Notes: generated by a model from the sequence alone, not told the origin. A stretch of DNA of 64,000 nucleotides from SB25 sp029560875 (GCA_035388225.1 DAOOPM010000003.1:123489-187488), one strand, 5' to 3'; positions 1 to 8,725 are shown, counted from the stretch's first letter. Translations and numbers: made by a program.

Positions 1-1185
1 GCAGCCAACTACCTAAACTCATGTCCACCAAACGCCATTCTTTTTACCAATGGTGATAACGACACTTTCCCACTTTGGTATGCTCAGGAGGTTGAGGGAA
101 TTAGAACCGACGTAAGAATTGTTAACCTTAGCCTACTTGGAACCGATTGGTATATCGACCAAATGAAGATGAAGTGCTACGAATCGGCGCCGCTTCCTAT
201 TTCAATGGATCACAGCAAGTATGTTCAGGGAACTCGCGACATTGTTTACATCTACAGCCGAATTAACGAGTCGGTTGAACTTAAGAATATAATGACATTT
301 CTTGCTAGTGATGATTTGAACACTAAACTTCAAGTGCCAGGCGAAAGCCCACTTCCTTACCTACCTGCAAATAAACTAAAGTTAACGGTTAGTAAAGAAA
401 AGGTTCTATCTAGTGGAACAGTTAAGGCAAAGGACGAGTCATTAATTGTACCAACAATGGAGTGGACCATAAAGGGCTCGCATATTCAAAAGGCTGCAAT
501 GATGATTCTCGAAATTATTGCAAACAATAACTGGGAGCGCCCAATTTATTTTGTATCTCCTCACGGTGATGGCGATGTTGGCCTTTCGGAATACTTACAA
601 CACGATGGGTTTGCTTATAGGCTTGTTCCTATAAAAACCACACCTGCCGATTTCCTTTCAATTGGTAGAATTGATAACGATATTCTCTATGAAAAGTTGA
701 TGAGTACCTTCAAGTGGGGCAGAATGAATGAACCCGATGTGTTTATCGACCACAATAATCAGCGTACCGCAATGGTTCTTAAGTTAAGAAACACATTTAA
801 CCGATTGGCAACCCAACTAATTGAAGAGGGTAAAAAGGATTCAGCCTTAAACGTTCTTAACAAAGTAACCGACTTAATGCCTCATGAGAAATACCCTTAC
901 GATTTCTTTATGATTGGAATCGCCGAAAATTACTACAAACTAAACCAAACTGAGAAGGCCAATGCCATTGTAAAGAAGTACAACGATATACTAGTTCAAA
1001 AACTAAAGTATATAGATAGTCTTGAATCCCGATTCCAAAGTTATTTCGATTACGACTATAGGGTTAGTTTACAAACATTGAGCGAGTTAAGCAATATGAC
1101 ATCAATTTATGGTCAATTAGATTTGAGGACTGAGATTGATAACGGTTTTAAACTTTTTATAGGGAATTATTCATCCAAAAAATAA
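1..1185 (+). CDS. DUF2723 family membrane protein, C-terminal part (5' end outside window)
   Basis: The open frame is already running at the first base and 394 residues are visible up to the stop. The visible part contains the motif NGDNDTFPLWY followed by QEVEGIRTDVR, which recurs almost unchanged in the complete 1024-residue DUF2723 protein near 55-58 kb, so the two are paralogues. The missing N-terminal half should carry the membrane segments; the visible part is the soluble C-terminal region, ending in a TPR-like helical stretch (IEEGKKDSALNVL). DUF2723 proteins are Bacteroidota membrane proteins with a GT-C-like fold, suspected to be protein O-glycosyltransferases. No catalytic claim can be made from this fragment. 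It lies about 100 bases upstream of atpD but a separate promoter intervenes. Confidence 0.9.
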   Translation, partial: AANYLNSCPPNAILFTNGDNDTFPLWYAQEVEGIRTDVRIVNLSLLGTDWYIDQMKMKCYESAPLPISMDHSKYVQGTRDIVYIYSRINESVELKNIMTFLASDDLNTKLQVPGESPLPYLPANKLKLTVSKEKVLSSGTVKAKDESLIVPTMEWTIKGSHIQKAAMMILEIIANNNWERPIYFVSPHGDGDVGLSEYLQHDGFAYRLVPIKTTPADFLSIGRIDNDILYEKLMSTFKWGRMNEPDVFIDHNNQRTAMVLKLRNTFNRLATQLIEEGKKDSALNVLNKVTDLMPHEKYPYDFFMIGIAENYYKLNQTEKANAIVKKYNDILVQKLKYIDSLESRFQSYFDYDYRVSLQTLSELSNMTSIYGQLDLRTEIDNGFKLFIGNYSSKK

Positions 1186-1254
1186 ATATTAAATTTTGAT
1201 TGCACTTCACATCAAAATGATGTTTATTTAGGGTGTTTTTTTTCCATTAGTTAG

Positions 1255-1262
1255 TAACTTTG
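1255..1262 (+). promoter_or_regulatory. Candidate -7 element for atpDC
   Basis: TAACTTTG matches the Bacteroidota primary sigma factor -7 consensus TAnnTTTG exactly and lies 22 bases before the atpD start codon. A good TTTG -33 box is not visible; a T-run sits at the right distance. Confidence 0.5.
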
Positions 1263-1284
1263 AGTGTACTGAAAAATTTCGATT

Positions 1285-2796
1285 ATGTCTGAGATATATG
1301 GTGAAGTAGTTCAGATAATTGGTCCCGTGGTTGACGTTGCTTTTAGCAATGCAAACGTTAAACTCCCCGCCATTTATGAAGCGCTTGATTTGGTTCGCGA
1401 AGATGGAACCAAATTAGTGCTTGAGTGTCAACAACACATTGGTGAAAGTACTGTTCGTACAATTGCAATGGATTCGACGGATGGTTTGTGCCGTGGAATG
1501 AAAGTTTATACAACGGGCAAGTCAATCACAATGCCTGTTGGCGACCAAATTAAGGGTCGATTACTAAACGTAATTGGCGAAGCCATTGATGGTCTTTCAT
1601 CGGTTAACCGTGAGAGTAACTACCAAATACACAATAAGCCACCAAAGTTTGACCAACTTAGTACCGAAAAAGAGGTACTATTTACGGGTATAAAGGTTAT
1701 CGACCTATTAGAGCCATACTCAAAGGGCGGTAAAATTGGACTATTTGGAGGTGCAGGGGTTGGTAAAACCGTTATCATCATGGAGCTTATCAACAATATT
1801 GCAAAGGGTTATAGCGGTATGTCAGTGTTTGCTGGCGTTGGTGAGCGTACCCGTGAGGGCAACGATTTGCTTCGCGAAATGATTGAATCGGATGTTATCC
1901 GTTACGGCGAAGAGTTCAAAAAATCCATGCTTGCAGGTGGTTGGGACTTAGAAAAGGTTGATAATAATGAAATAGCAAACTCCCAAGCCACGCTTATTTT
2001 TGGACAGATGAACGAGCCTCCTGGAGCTCGAGCATCGGTAGCATTGTCGGGTTTAACCGTTGCTGAGTCGTTCCGCGATGGTGGCGAGGATGGACAAGGA
2101 CGCGATATTCTTTTCTTTATCGATAATATTTTCCGTTTTACTCAAGCTGGTTCTGAGGTTTCCGCATTGCTTGGTCGTATGCCTTCGGCTGTAGGATACC
2201 AACCAACCCTTGCAACGGAAATGGGTTTAATGCAGGAACGTATCACATCAACTAAAAAGGGCTCTATTACATCTGTTCAAGCTATCTATGTACCTGCCGA
2301 CGACTTAACAGACCCTGCTCCTGCAACAACATTTGCCCACTTAGATGCGACTACGGTGTTAGACCGTAAAATTTCCGAGTTGGGTATTTACCCTGCAGTT
2401 AACCCGCTTGATTCTACATCAAGAATCTTATCGCCCGATGTTGTAGGCGAAGAGCACTATAACACTGCTCAGCGTGTTAAGAACCTCCTACAGCGCTACA
2501 AGGAGTTGCAGGATATTATCGCAATTCTTGGTATGGACGAACTTTCTGAGGACGATAAAATTGTGGTTCACCGTGCACGTAGGGTGCAACGTTTCCTATC
2601 ACAACCATTCCACGTTGCCGAGGCATTTACTGGTATTAAGGGAGTTATGGTGAATATTAAAGATACCATTAAGGGCTTCAATATGATTATGGATGGCGAA
2701 GTAGATAAATACCCCGAGGCTGCATTCAACCTTGTTGGTACAATTGAGGATGCCATTGAAAAAGGAGAGCGTTTGCTGGCTGAAGCCAAAAAATAG
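1285..2796 (+). CDS. atpD: F1Fo ATP synthase subunit beta
   Basis: This is the catalytic beta subunit of the F1 ATPase, which makes or hydrolyses ATP at the cytoplasmic face of the membrane. The N-terminal beta barrel begins GEVVQIIGPVVDV. The Walker A P-loop GGAGVGKT is at residues 155-162 and GERTREGND follows near 186. At 503 residues it is about 30 longer than the E. coli protein, owing to an insert around EEFKKSMLAGGWDLEKV that I recognise from other Bacteroidota beta subunits. It is followed after 13 bases by atpC. The other ATP synthase genes are not in the window, so the operon is split, as is usual in this phylum. Confidence 0.98.
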   Translation: MSEIYGEVVQIIGPVVDVAFSNANVKLPAIYEALDLVREDGTKLVLECQQHIGESTVRTIAMDSTDGLCRGMKVYTTGKSITMPVGDQIKGRLLNVIGEAIDGLSSVNRESNYQIHNKPPKFDQLSTEKEVLFTGIKVIDLLEPYSKGGKIGLFGGAGVGKTVIIMELINNIAKGYSGMSVFAGVGERTREGNDLLREMIESDVIRYGEEFKKSMLAGGWDLEKVDNNEIANSQATLIFGQMNEPPGARASVALSGLTVAESFRDGGEDGQGRDILFFIDNIFRFTQAGSEVSALLGRMPSAVGYQPTLATEMGLMQERITSTKKGSITSVQAIYVPADDLTDPAPATTFAHLDATTVLDRKISELGIYPAVNPLDSTSRILSPDVVGEEHYNTAQRVKNLLQRYKELQDIIAILGMDELSEDDKIVVHRARRVQRFLSQPFHVAEAFTGIKGVMVNIKDTIKGFNMIMDGEVDKYPEAAFNLVGTIEDAIEKGERLLAEAKK

Positions 2797-2809
2797 TTAA
2801 GTTGATACT

Positions 2810-3067
2810 ATGAAGTGTGACCTAATTTCACCTGAGAACTCCTATTTAATTGATGATACCCAGTACATTCAAGTACCAGGTAGTAAGGGTTTTTTCGGAA
2901 TACTTCAAAAGCACGCACCCATTGTATCATCGTTGGAACCAGGAATTGTTAGGGTAATACGGAACGATGGAGCAGAATTGCTTTTTAATATACCTGCTGG
3001 TGGATTTGTTGAGGTAAACGAGGATGTTGTTACTATAATTGCCGAGTCGCTTACTCAAACATTTTAA
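2810..3067 (+). CDS. atpC: F1Fo ATP synthase subunit epsilon, short form
   Basis: Only 85 residues long, it covers the N-terminal beta-sandwich domain of epsilon (CDLISPENS, then GFFGILQKHAPIVSSLEPGIVRV, with the usual block GGFVEVNEDVVTIIAE). The C-terminal helical hairpin that inhibits rotation in E. coli is absent. Short epsilon subunits of this kind are usual in Bacteroidota, so this is not a truncation by mutation. It immediately follows atpD and must be cotranscribed. It should link the central stalk to the membrane rotor without epsilon-type inhibition. Confidence 0.93.
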   Translation: MKCDLISPENSYLIDDTQYIQVPGSKGFFGILQKHAPIVSSLEPGIVRVIRNDGAELLFNIPAGGFVEVNEDVVTIIAESLTQTF

Positions 3068-3071
3068 ATAG

Positions 3072-3794
3072 ATGAGAGGTTTAATAACCCTTGCGCTTGC
3101 TGTGTCCTCTATGTTAACAGGATTTTCGCAGCAAACCATTACTTTTCCTTCAAAAGATGGGCTATCCATCACAGCCGATTTGTATGTGGCAGATATCAAC
3201 AAGCCCTATATACTGCTTTTACATCAGGCAGGTTATAGCCGTGGCGAGTACCGTGAAATTGCTCCACGCTTAACTAAGCTTGGTTACAACTGTTTGGCTA
3301 TAGACCAACGCTCTGGATACGAAGTAAACTACGTTAAAAACGAAACAGCTAAGCTTGCCAAGGAAAAGGGATTACCCGTTGAGTATCTGGATGCTTTACA
3401 GGACGTTGAGGCTGCGTTAGATTTTATCAAAAGTAAAACGGATTTGCCCATTGTTATTTGGGGAAGCTCCTATTCCGCATCACTTGCATTAATTGAAACT
3501 GCAAAAAACCTTCGGATTAAGGCTGCCGTAGTTTTTTCGCCTGGCGAGTACTTTGGTCAGGACGATTTTATCAAATCGAAAATATCAAAAATATCTGTTC
3601 CTATCCTTTTACTTTCTTCGAAGGATGAGTGCGATACCGTAAAAGAACTTGTAGAGGGTATTAAGCCATCGCTTAAAACATTCCATTGCCCAGCCGATGA
3701 TGGTAAACATGGCTCAAAGGCGCTATGGAAGAGCAATCCCTCGAGCAAGGATTACTGGATGTCAATCACAATGTTTTTTAGCAAACTGAAATAA
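3072..3794 (+). CDS. Exported alpha/beta hydrolase (dienelactone hydrolase-like)
   Basis: A 240-residue protein with an N-terminal signal peptide (about 20 residues, ending GFSQQ). An alpha/beta hydrolase fold follows: the oxyanion-region motif LLHQAGYSRGEY (49-60), the nucleophile elbow GSSYS with Ser133, a likely acidic residue in SSKDECD (about 185) and His213 in DGKHGSKAL. These make a plausible Ser-Asp-His triad, so it is probably an esterase or peptidase acting in the periplasm; the substrate cannot be told. It starts four bases after atpC and probably shares that transcript, although function links them poorly. It converges on the TetR-type gene with a gap of only three bases. Confidence 0.85.
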   Translation: MRGLITLALAVSSMLTGFSQQTITFPSKDGLSITADLYVADINKPYILLLHQAGYSRGEYREIAPRLTKLGYNCLAIDQRSGYEVNYVKNETAKLAKEKGLPVEYLDALQDVEAALDFIKSKTDLPIVIWGSSYSASLALIETAKNLRIKAAVVFSPGEYFGQDDFIKSKISKISVPILLLSSKDECDTVKELVEGIKPSLKTFHCPADDGKHGSKALWKSNPSSKDYWMSITMFFSKLK

Positions 3795-3797
3795 TTC

Positions 3798-4877
3798 CTA
3801 CTCCAAATTTCTTTCAAAAATTGGCGAATTATACGAAGGGTTGAAGTTTGAGTTGAACACAATGCTTCCGTTCTCGTAGTTCACATAACCCTTTATGAAT
3901 TGATTGGGCAATGTAAAAACTTTATCCTCATTCTCATTTAGCGATGGAGGCGTTTCGCTAAAGATATTTTCGATATATATGTTGATACCTCTGGATTTTA
4001 CTTCGTTAGCATAGTAGGTAAACAATTCACGGGTAATTACAATAACCACCACGTAGTTGCCATAATACTTGTACATATTATGCTTGTACATCAAATCGAG
4101 TTTATCGTTAACTACCTGCTCGGCGGTGTTGTAGAAAGTTTCGGTATACCTAAATCCCTCCTGAATAATTTTGCGAGCAGTGTACTCGTCCTTGGTATAG
4201 TGTATAAATATTAACCTATTGGAATCGTCCTCAAAAATAAAGTTTAGAATATCGGGCTCGAATAAACTTGGAGTTTTTGCCGATGTTTCGGCCTTAATTA
4301 TTTTCTCAAGTTGACGGTCAACTAAACTTAAAAATTCTTTATAATCGGGCGGATAATGCCTATTGAGGTAAAGCAGCAGTAATCCTGGAATTTGATACTT
4401 CAGTATTGTACGCATCTTATCGGCAGAGCCAATGCCAACAATTTCTTCCTTTGTACAGTATTTCCACTCCTCCTCGCAAAGCCTATCGAGGAATGAGCAT
4501 ATTAACTCCGATGTGGGTTGCTTATTCTCTATATCGGAGATTTTTTCCAAGAAAAAAAGTTCAAAAACCCCAGGATACTCAACAAAATACTTCACATAGG
4601 CCTTTGTGATATCCTTTATTTTCTCGGTTCCTCGTGGCGAGTTTTTTGTTTCTTTGATGACAAACTCTTCGCACTCCTCCTGAAAATCCTTAATACACTC
4701 AAAAATTAAATCCTTTACGTCCTTAAAGTAGTTATATAGAGTTGCGTAAGAATACCCAGCCTGGTCCGCAATGTTACGAACGCTAATACTATCCAATCCC
4801 TCCCCCTTAAGGATTTCCTTTGCTGCTTGAATGAAGTAACCCCTCATTCTTTTCTCCTGGATAATTTTGTTCTTCAT
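3798..4877 (-). CDS. TetR-family regulator with an ADP-ribosyltransferase-like C-terminal domain
   Basis: 359 residues, about 160 more than an ordinary TetR protein. Residues 10-55 form the TetR helix-turn-helix (ISVRNIADQAGYSYATLYNYF), and 60-197 are helical like a TetR ligand/dimer domain. After a linker, residues 220-345 form a second domain containing FIHYTKDEYTARKIIQEGF and, near its end, FTLPNQFIKGYVNYENG. The first motif resembles the H-x-T plus A..I...GF pattern that opens many ADP-ribosyltransferase-fold domains; this is my comparison by eye and needs a profile search. No neighbour suggests a target. The gene is monocistronic and convergent with the hydrolase. The regulator part is certain; the second domain is tentative. 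Confidence 0.85.
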   Translation of the reverse strand: MKNKIIQEKRMRGYFIQAAKEILKGEGLDSISVRNIADQAGYSYATLYNYFKDVKDLIFECIKDFQEECEEFVIKETKNSPRGTEKIKDITKAYVKYFVEYPGVFELFFLEKISDIENKQPTSELICSFLDRLCEEEWKYCTKEEIVGIGSADKMRTILKYQIPGLLLLYLNRHYPPDYKEFLSLVDRQLEKIIKAETSAKTPSLFEPDILNFIFEDDSNRLIFIHYTKDEYTARKIIQEGFRYTETFYNTAEQVVNDKLDLMYKHNMYKYYGNYVVVIVITRELFTYYANEVKSRGINIYIENIFSETPPSLNENEDKVFTLPNQFIKGYVNYENGSIVFNSNFNPSYNSPIFERNLE

Positions 4878-5020
4878 TGTGGAAGAGGCTGTATTTTATA
4901 GAAAAGAAAAACAATGTTAATAAAATTAACAGCGTTAATCAAGTTTTTAGCCAAAAATTTTTAATGTTCAATCCATTGCTTTACAATTAATAAACAATTC
5001 AATGCGAAATTTGATTAGTT

Positions 5021-5049
5021 TTTGTTGATACTTGTTTTAATTACCTTTG
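5021..5049 (+). promoter_or_regulatory. Promoter of the UpxY-like antiterminator gene
   Basis: A TTTG box (5021-5024) is followed 17 bases later by TACCTTTG (5042-5049), an exact match to TAnnTTTG. Transcription should begin near 5055, so the in-frame start codon at 5022 cannot be used and the ATG at 5070 is preferred. Confidence 0.6.
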
Positions 5050-5069
5050 TACTTATAATTCAAATAGAA

Positions 5070-5570
5070 ATGGAACACAGTTTTTGGCTTGCGGCATACA
5101 CTAAACCCCGAAACGAAAAGAAAGTTTACGCTCGCTTGGTTGAGGCAGGTATAGAGACTTTTTTGCCGCTTCAAAAGCGGTTGAAACAGTGGAGCGATAG
5201 GAAAAAAATGGTTGAAGAGCCGCTTTTCAACTCTTACATTTTTGTTAGAATAACCCAACGGCAATACTATGATGTTTTAAACACCGCAGGCGTGGTCCGA
5301 TATGTTACTTTTGGAGGTAAAGCTGCGGTCATTCCCGAGCGTCAAATTGAGCAGGTTAAGCAACTATTGGTTCAAGATATCGAAATTGAAACTGTAGCAG
5401 AGGAGTTTGAAGCAGGAACCAAAGTTGAGGTAAAATTCGGTGGGCTAAAAGGAATTGTTGGCGAAATTGTTGAGCATTCAGGTAAAAGGAAAATTCTTCT
5501 TAAAATTGACCATATTAGCCATTCATTGCTGGTTACTTTGCCGGTAGAGTATGTTACAAAAACAGTTTAA
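5070..5570 (+). CDS. UpxY/NusG-like transcription antiterminator
   Basis: 166 residues from the chosen ATG. The NGN-type domain is clear: FWLAAYTKPRNEKKVYARL at the start, then LPLQKR, SDRKK, EEPLFNSYIFVR and GVVRYVTFGGKAAVIP. A KOW-like C-terminal part (GTKVEVKFGGLKGIVGEIVEH) follows. Proteins of this kind ride with RNA polymerase and let it read through long surface-polysaccharide operons in Bacteroidota, and they are normally the first gene of such an operon. Here the next genes are a toxin-antitoxin pair on the other strand, so the protein is an orphan or acts in trans. An upstream in-frame start is rejected because the promoter overlaps it. Confidence 0.9.
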   Translation: MEHSFWLAAYTKPRNEKKVYARLVEAGIETFLPLQKRLKQWSDRKKMVEEPLFNSYIFVRITQRQYYDVLNTAGVVRYVTFGGKAAVIPERQIEQVKQLLVQDIEIETVAEEFEAGTKVEVKFGGLKGIVGEIVEHSGKRKILLKIDHISHSLLVTLPVEYVTKTV

Positions 5571-5632
5571 AATAATTCTGCTTGTGTTCACAAATCACGT
5601 TTGTCTATTTTAAAACTTCAGCCTAGAAAGGG

Positions 5633-5926
5633 TTATAGATGTAATGCCTTTATATCTTTATGATTGTTCCAAAAACGTAAAAGTTCTATTGTATTTGAAT
5701 CGATAACCCTATAAAACAATGTTACCTGCCTGCATATAACGCAGCGTTTAACATCTTGTCTATCTGTATCCTGAAACTCAACAACTCCCTTTCTTAAAAT
5801 ATTCTCGATTTCCTGCACCTCATCAATAAATTCTTGGGCTTCCTTTTCAGACCATTCGCGCAGCAAGTAGTCAATATTTTCGTAATAATCAACTTTGGCT
5901 AATTTATTCCAAATTAAACTTCTCAT
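5633..5926 (-). CDS. RelE/ParE-family toxin
   Basis: 97 residues with the compact RelE/ParE layout: an N-terminal strand (LIWNKLAKVDYYENIDYL), a helical hairpin containing WSEKEAQEFIDEVQEIENIL, and C-terminal strands with CVICRQVTLFYRVIDSNTIELLRFWNNHKD. Family members are mRNA interferases or gyrase inhibitors; which applies cannot be read here. Its start overlaps the stop of the upstream antitoxin gene by four bases (ATGA), so the pair is translationally coupled. Confidence 0.85.
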   Translation of the reverse strand: MRSLIWNKLAKVDYYENIDYLLREWSEKEAQEFIDEVQEIENILRKGVVEFQDTDRQDVKRCVICRQVTLFYRVIDSNTIELLRFWNNHKDIKALHL

Positions 5927-6168
5927 TTAAAATTTAAAGTTGGGAATTTACGTTTCGCCTCATCAATAACTTCTTCGTGCGAAAAAGATTCGCCCTTTTG
6001 ACTTGCCTCAAGAGCTTCGTCAATAGCGGCTTTTTCATCGTTCGACAACTTATAAGGAAGCCTTGCGTTCAGCAACTTAAGGAAATCGATATATATTTTC
6101 TCAAGGTCAGATTCCTTTATGCTATCAATTCTTCTAAATAAGTCCAATTTGATTTCTGCAGAATTCAT
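5923..6168 (-). CDS. Antitoxin of a type II toxin-antitoxin module
   Basis: 81 residues, first gene of a two-gene operon with the RelE/ParE-type toxin. The protein is charged and helical (LDLFRRIDSIKESDLEKIYIDFLKLL) and ends with KGESFSHEEVIDEAKRKF. The phrase SFSHEEV near the C-terminus is typical of the addiction module component family (Unstab_antitox type). It should neutralise the toxin and repress its own promoter. Confidence 0.8.
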   Translation of the reverse strand: MNSAEIKLDLFRRIDSIKESDLEKIYIDFLKLLNARLPYKLSNDEKAAIDEALEASQKGESFSHEEVIDEAKRKFPTLNFK

Positions 6169-6190
6169 TATTACCAGTTTTCACATACTA

Positions 6191-6198
6191 CAAATTTA
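6191..6198 (-). promoter_or_regulatory. Candidate -7 element of the toxin-antitoxin operon
   Basis: On the minus strand this reads TAAATTTG, an exact TAnnTTTG match, 22 bases before the antitoxin start codon. A small AAAATC/GATTTT hairpin lies just upstream. No clear -33 box is seen. Confidence 0.45.
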
Positions 6199-6314
6199 AC
6201 GATAAAATCTTCGATTTTGTTCTGTATTAAATGATTAATTTGACAACAATTAAAAAATACAAATAACAGAACGAAAGTAGCCAAAGAAGCCATTTATGCT
6301 GAATGGAGGTAGAA

Positions 6315-7754
6315 TTAGGGATTAATCCAAACCACAGAGTTCCCTGTTCCAAACTCGTTTTGCTCCCAAAGTTTGTTATCGGGGTCGAGTATCCACTCGC
6401 CATCAACAATCAGCTTGTAGGTGTGCTTTCCAGGTTTTAGGTAAAGCGGTATTTCCCATCCGTTGGATGTTTTTTTCATCCTAAAACCATCGCGATTCCA
6501 TCCATTAAAACTGCCAGAAATTGAAACAAATTTTGCATTGGAAAATCCTTTTACCTTGAAAGTGTAATTTGGATTTATAGCCAAAATAGAGTTGGTATAA
6601 TTGCCACTTCCTATTGTGGTTGGGTTATCGGGGTCGGTAATCCATTTGCCATCTACAATAAATTTGTACTCATAATTGCCCGATGCTAAATTATAGGGCA
6701 AAATCCACCCATCATTGGTTTTTTGCATCAACAGTTCGCCTCCGTTCCAAGCGTTGAAATTTCCGGCCAAAAACACCCTTTCTGCGGCTAAATACCCTTT
6801 TAGTTTAAACGTATATGAATTTCCTATTCCAATAAATGAGTTAACGTTTCCTCGACCATCGGGACGGGTAACCTTATTTGTGGGGTCGAGCACCCAGTTA
6901 TTGTCAACTATATACTTGTAGGCATGGGTTCCCTCTCTTAGAAACATTGGAATTTCCCAGCCATCCTTTGACTTTTCAAGCTTCAGCTCGTTTGGATTCC
7001 AGTTATTGAAGCTGCCTGCAAGCATTACCATTTTAGCGTTAGGAAAAGCATTCAGCGTAAATTTATGGTTGTAGCAGTATACTGCTGAATTGTAACTTCC
7101 GTGTTCATTCTTCTCGCGCTGTTTATTGCTTGGGTCGTGCATCCATCGTCCATCAACAATGTACTTGTATGTATATTTTCCGGGTTGAAGTTTAATGCTA
7201 ACAACCCAACCATTCTCAATTTTTTGCATTGGAGTTTTCATGGTGCTCCAAGCGTTGAACGAACCTGAAATATAAACCCGTTTTGCATTATTGTTATTGG
7301 GTAGGAAAAAGTGAGCCGCGCCGTTTTTGTAATTAAACGCACCCTCGTCATCAAAACGATTTACTCCGTAGTTGGCAAATATAGTTCCCTCCTCGTAGGC
7401 ATACTTTACATTCGATTCTAGCGTAATATTATCCACCGTTTGCTGAATGGCAGAACCCTCATTGAGCAGTTTGGAAAATTCAATAACTGAAGCAGATATC
7501 TTTTTTGATTTCCATACAACTCCATTTGCTTTAAATTCAGTGATTCCCCTTTTGATATTTGTAATTACTGCGCTATCAATATCAAATAAATCAATAAATT
7601 CTTTCTTTTGATTATCGGTCCAGTTTAGGTTATAGGTAAAAACAAGCCTATCGTCCACAATTCGGCACGAATTTTTAGGATTGGTTTGACTCCAAGCACT
7701 TACCGATGCTAGTAGGTATGCGCAAAGCAATAGTATCTTTAGTTTCATTCTCAT
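6315..7754 (-). CDS. Secreted protein with four tandem glycogen-binding (AMPK1_CBM/CBM48-like) domains
   Basis: 479 residues with a signal peptide (cleavage near SAWSQ, about residue 22). An N-terminal region to about residue 145 has no recognised fold. Four repeats of about 80 residues follow (roughly 148-225, 231-308, 314-390, 398-477). Each contains G[SN]FN.W, then GW followed by a hydrophobic strand, then Y.[YL].VD..W..DP. This is the pattern of AMPK-type glycogen-binding / CBM48 domains. No catalytic domain is present, so it looks like a carbohydrate-binding or scaffold protein at the periplasm or surface; its ligand is unknown. It is the second gene of an operon, overlapping the aspartyl protease gene by four bases. 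Confidence 0.88.
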   Translation of the reverse strand: MRMKLKILLLCAYLLASVSAWSQTNPKNSCRIVDDRLVFTYNLNWTDNQKKEFIDLFDIDSAVITNIKRGITEFKANGVVWKSKKISASVIEFSKLLNEGSAIQQTVDNITLESNVKYAYEEGTIFANYGVNRFDDEGAFNYKNGAAHFFLPNNNNAKRVYISGSFNAWSTMKTPMQKIENGWVVSIKLQPGKYTYKYIVDGRWMHDPSNKQREKNEHGSYNSAVYCYNHKFTLNAFPNAKMVMLAGSFNNWNPNELKLEKSKDGWEIPMFLREGTHAYKYIVDNNWVLDPTNKVTRPDGRGNVNSFIGIGNSYTFKLKGYLAAERVFLAGNFNAWNGGELLMQKTNDGWILPYNLASGNYEYKFIVDGKWITDPDNPTTIGSGNYTNSILAINPNYTFKVKGFSNAKFVSISGSFNGWNRDGFRMKKTSNGWEIPLYLKPGKHTYKLIVDGEWILDPDNKLWEQNEFGTGNSVVWINP

Positions 7755-8725
7755 TTCTCCTCGGTATTATAGTAACAAATACCCATCTGCTTTTTCCGGA
7801 TGTTGATGCTTACGATGCCCTTGCTCAAAAACTCGTAACCTACAACACCCCCAAATTGTTTGTTATAAACACTTTCCAACGACGAAAGATTGGTAATAAT
7901 CGTCTCCATTCCATCGTAACTTTTACTGCCCAACTTAAAATCGTTTATAATTCCAAAAAGTACATCGCGCCTAACCGCACCTGCACCCATTAAACTTATA
8001 CGGCGAGTTATGGAGATTGTGTTAAGTATGCTCCGCGGCAACGAAGTACTTATGGAACTTATCTCGGCTCCTGTATCAAGGCAAAACTTAACGGGCTTAC
8101 CGGCAACTTTACCAGTAAAAAACACAATGTTGTTGGACTCCTCAATGCTTTCAACAATATCGGGTTTAAAAGTAAAATCGGATTTATTCAGTTTATTCCC
8201 TTTCCTATCAACTCTAATAAGCGTAAGTTGGCTATTTTGAATATCGATAATAACCTCGTAGTTGCGTAAATGGCTAAAGCCGATAAGTCCATAAACCCTT
8301 ATTCCGCGATTATTCTCAATATGTCCAAGGTCAACCAAATCGGCTCGCACGTTACGGTACAGCAAATCGCCAAAGCAAACGCTATCGGTGGTTATGCTAT
8401 GTGTGGAGCCAATTGAACCTGTAATTCCATGCGAAACAGAGTTTCCCGTTTTAACATAATCGCGAAAGTAGGTTGAGTTGAGCACCAGCCCTGCCGAGCC
8501 TGTATCGAATACGAGATTGCCAATCTTATCGTCGATTTTTGCTTCAATAAGCAGCAACTTTCCAACCCTAATAAGCGGTATATTTATGATATCGCTTTCA
8601 GTTATTTCAGTAATTGTAATAGGGTGAGACTCAAATTCTAGTTTATGAGTAAATATGGAGTTATACCAAAGAGAGCCTGCAAGGCAAAAAGTAGCCAGAA
8701 ATATATTTAGCAGGAACAACCTCAT
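7751..8725 (-). CDS. Retropepsin-like aspartyl protease, exported
   Basis: 324 residues beginning with a hydrophobic signal or anchor segment (residues 3-23). Two DTG catalytic motifs are visible: GNLVFDTGSAGLVLNS (Asp74) and KPVKFCLDTGAEISSIS (Asp217), so one chain holds both halves of a pepsin/retropepsin active site. Exported proteins of this layout are common in Bacteroidota; substrates are mostly unknown. The stop codon overlaps the start of the next gene, the four-domain CBM protein, implying coupled translation. The divergent neighbour is the transglutaminase-like lipoprotein, 59 bases away. Confidence 0.88.
   Translation of the reverse strand: MRLFLLNIFLATFCLAGSLWYNSIFTHKLEFESHPITITEITESDIINIPLIRVGKLLLIEAKIDDKIGNLVFDTGSAGLVLNSTYFRDYVKTGNSVSHGITGSIGSTHSITTDSVCFGDLLYRNVRADLVDLGHIENNRGIRVYGLIGFSHLRNYEVIIDIQNSQLTLIRVDRKGNKLNKSDFTFKPDIVESIEESNNIVFFTGKVAGKPVKFCLDTGAEISSISTSLPRSILNTISITRRISLMGAGAVRRDVLFGIINDFKLGSKSYDGMETIITNLSSLESVYNKQFGGVVGYEFLSKGIVSINIRKKQMGICYYNTEEK

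Noticed and set aside
5022..5069. Upstream extension of the UpxY-like protein (MLILVLITFVLI...)
   Set aside because: The extension contains the promoter itself (TACCTTTG at 5042-5049), and homologues begin at the EHSFWLAAYT region.
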